Below, piece by piece: positions 31,418-32,156 of a stretch of DNA of 32,156 bases (within the stretch, counting starts at the first letter, position 1; the number at the start of each line of letters is the position of its first letter). The notes below the pieces were generated by a model, which was given only the letters and a program-made list of their open reading frames with translations, searched no databases and was not told the DNA's origin. The translations under genes and the position numbers were made by a program. The DNA is from Youngiibacter fragilis 232.1 (GTDB lineage: Bacteria; Bacillota; Clostridia; Clostridiales; Clostridiaceae), in NCBI RefSeq assembly GCF_000495435.3, contig NZ_AXUN02000217.1, positions 1 to 32,156 on the forward strand. Reading direction: 5' to 3'.

Positions 31418-32080
31418 ATGAACTCACTCACCCTACGGACGATAGCACTGATAACAATGATAATAGACCATACCGGAGCGGTGTTCTTCCCTGGAGTGGA
31501 TACATTCAGGATAATAGGAAGGATAGCGTTCCCAATATACTGTTTCCTTTTGGTTGAAGGCTTCAGGCATTCTGGCGATGTCAAGGGATATATAAGGAGG
31601 CTTGCAGCCTTTGCAATAATATCTGAGCTTCCGTTTGACCTGGCCTTCTTTGGAAAGCTTGAAATGACACATCAGAACATATTCTTCACCCTAACCCTGG
31701 GACTGACCGCCATATACCTCATGGATACTAAAGGCAAGGAGCTTCCTTACATTGGGCTGGTCTCAGTTGTTGTGGCAATGGTCCTTGCATCACTCCTGAA
31801 TACCGACTATGGGTACATAGGCATCCTGTACATACTGATCTTCTACCATACCAGACTGATGACAGGCCCAATGAGGCATCTCATCGCATTCATAGTGTTT
31901 ACACTCTCAAACTTCCTTTTTACAGGCGGCCTTCAGCTTTACTCGTCTCTTGCCTTCATTTTCATAATCGCATATAACGGAAAACCTGGTCCAAGGTCGA
32001 AGGTCATCCGGTATTTCTACTATGCGGCATACCCTCTTCACCTTATGGTGATCTTCCTGGTATCAAGATATGTCATCTGA
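31418..32080 (+). CDS. TraX-family membrane protein
   Basis: A 220-residue membrane protein with about seven hydrophobic segments. The N-terminus TLRTIALITMIIDHTGAVFFP and FRIIGRIAFPIYCFLLVEGFRHSGDVKGYIRRL are the family's hallmark regions; IISELPFDLAFFG and a C-terminal YAAYPLHLMVIFLVSRY follow. TraX of the F plasmid acetylates pilin, but chromosomal Firmicutes members stand alone and their acceptor is unknown; an acyltransferase role at the membrane is an inference. AGAGGTG precedes the ATG. No conjugation gene is near, so plasmid origin is not indicated. Confidence 0.88.
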   Translation: MNSLTLRTIALITMIIDHTGAVFFPGVDTFRIIGRIAFPIYCFLLVEGFRHSGDVKGYIRRLAAFAIISELPFDLAFFGKLEMTHQNIFFTLTLGLTAIYLMDTKGKELPYIGLVSVVVAMVLASLLNTDYGYIGILYILIFYHTRLMTGPMRHLIAFIVFTLSNFLFTGGLQLYSSLAFIFIIAYNGKPGPRSKVIRYFYYAAYPLHLMVIFLVSRYVI

Positions 32081-32104
32081 GAAAACATAAAATAATGTAT
32101 TTTG

Positions 32105-32131
32105 GCAGCCTGGATTATCCAGGCTGCTTTT
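32105..32131 (+). terminator. Terminator of the TraX-family gene
   Basis: GCAGCCTGGA pairs perfectly with TCCAGGCTGC around TTA, followed by TTTT. Confidence 0.85.
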
Positions 32132-32156
32132 GAATACTGTTACTGCTGACTTCTGT

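Noticed and set aside
31418-32080. TraX gene as a sign of a conjugative element
   Set aside because: TraX-family genes are common as single chromosomal genes in Firmicutes and no relaxase, pilin or integrase is present.

Overview
The window looks like a chromosomal segment of an anaerobic, low-to-moderate GC Bacillota (Clostridia-type) organism. The pointers are strong GGAGG ribosome binding sites, the tilS-hpt-ftsH order typical of Firmicutes, a butyrate/beta-oxidation gene set with clostridial-type EtfAB, a perfect PerR-type operator, and frequent AGG and ATA codons. I cannot name a species. No rRNA, tRNA, CRISPR array, insertion sequence or prophage gene was seen.

Layout. (1) 151-5695, minus strand: an isoprenylcysteine-methyltransferase-like membrane protein, FtsH, hypoxanthine phosphoribosyltransferase, TilS and a SAM methyltransferase. 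(2) 5806-8116, minus: a tightly overlapped three-gene operon (COG1900/DUF39, NIL-ferredoxin, UPF0280) matching the sulfide-dependent homocysteine synthesis set known from methanogens, behind a consensus sigma-70 promoter. (3) 8349-20477, minus: an eleven-gene short-chain acyl-CoA operon. In order of transcription it encodes thiolase, FabG/PhaB-like reductase, GntP-type permease, 3-hydroxybutyryl-CoA dehydrogenase, CoA-transferase, enoyl-CoA hydratase, acyl-CoA dehydrogenase, EtfB, EtfA, MaoC hydratase and a second CoA-transferase. (4) 21043-24765, plus: a PAS-AAA-Fis sigma-54 activator, a divergent thiolase and a YczE-type membrane protein. (5) 24877-28952, minus: a small zinc-ribbon protein, a TetR-regulated ABC-2 exporter and a cytochrome-b5-domain lipoprotein. 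(6) 29254-32080, plus: a P-II protein, a rubrerythrin-VIT1 iron/manganese protein behind a PerR box, a flavodoxin and a TraX-family protein.

How it fits together. The centre is a sigma-54 regulon. Near-perfect -24/-12 promoters face outward on both sides of the activator gene, one driving the 12-kb operon leftward and one driving the divergent thiolase rightward. About 175-178 bp upstream of each lies the same roughly 18-nt motif in the same orientation relative to its promoter, the best candidate for the activator's enhancer site. The operon encodes uptake, CoA activation and full interconversion of acetyl-CoA, acetoacetyl-CoA, both 3-hydroxybutyryl-CoA enantiomers, crotonyl-CoA and butyryl-CoA. 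It could therefore run as 3-hydroxybutyrate, crotonate or acetoacetate catabolism or as butyrate formation. The inducer and the substrate of the extra thiolase are not readable from the sequence.

Starts were moved inward from the longest reading frame wherever a good ribosome binding site and family length supported it. Those choices are given in the entries.
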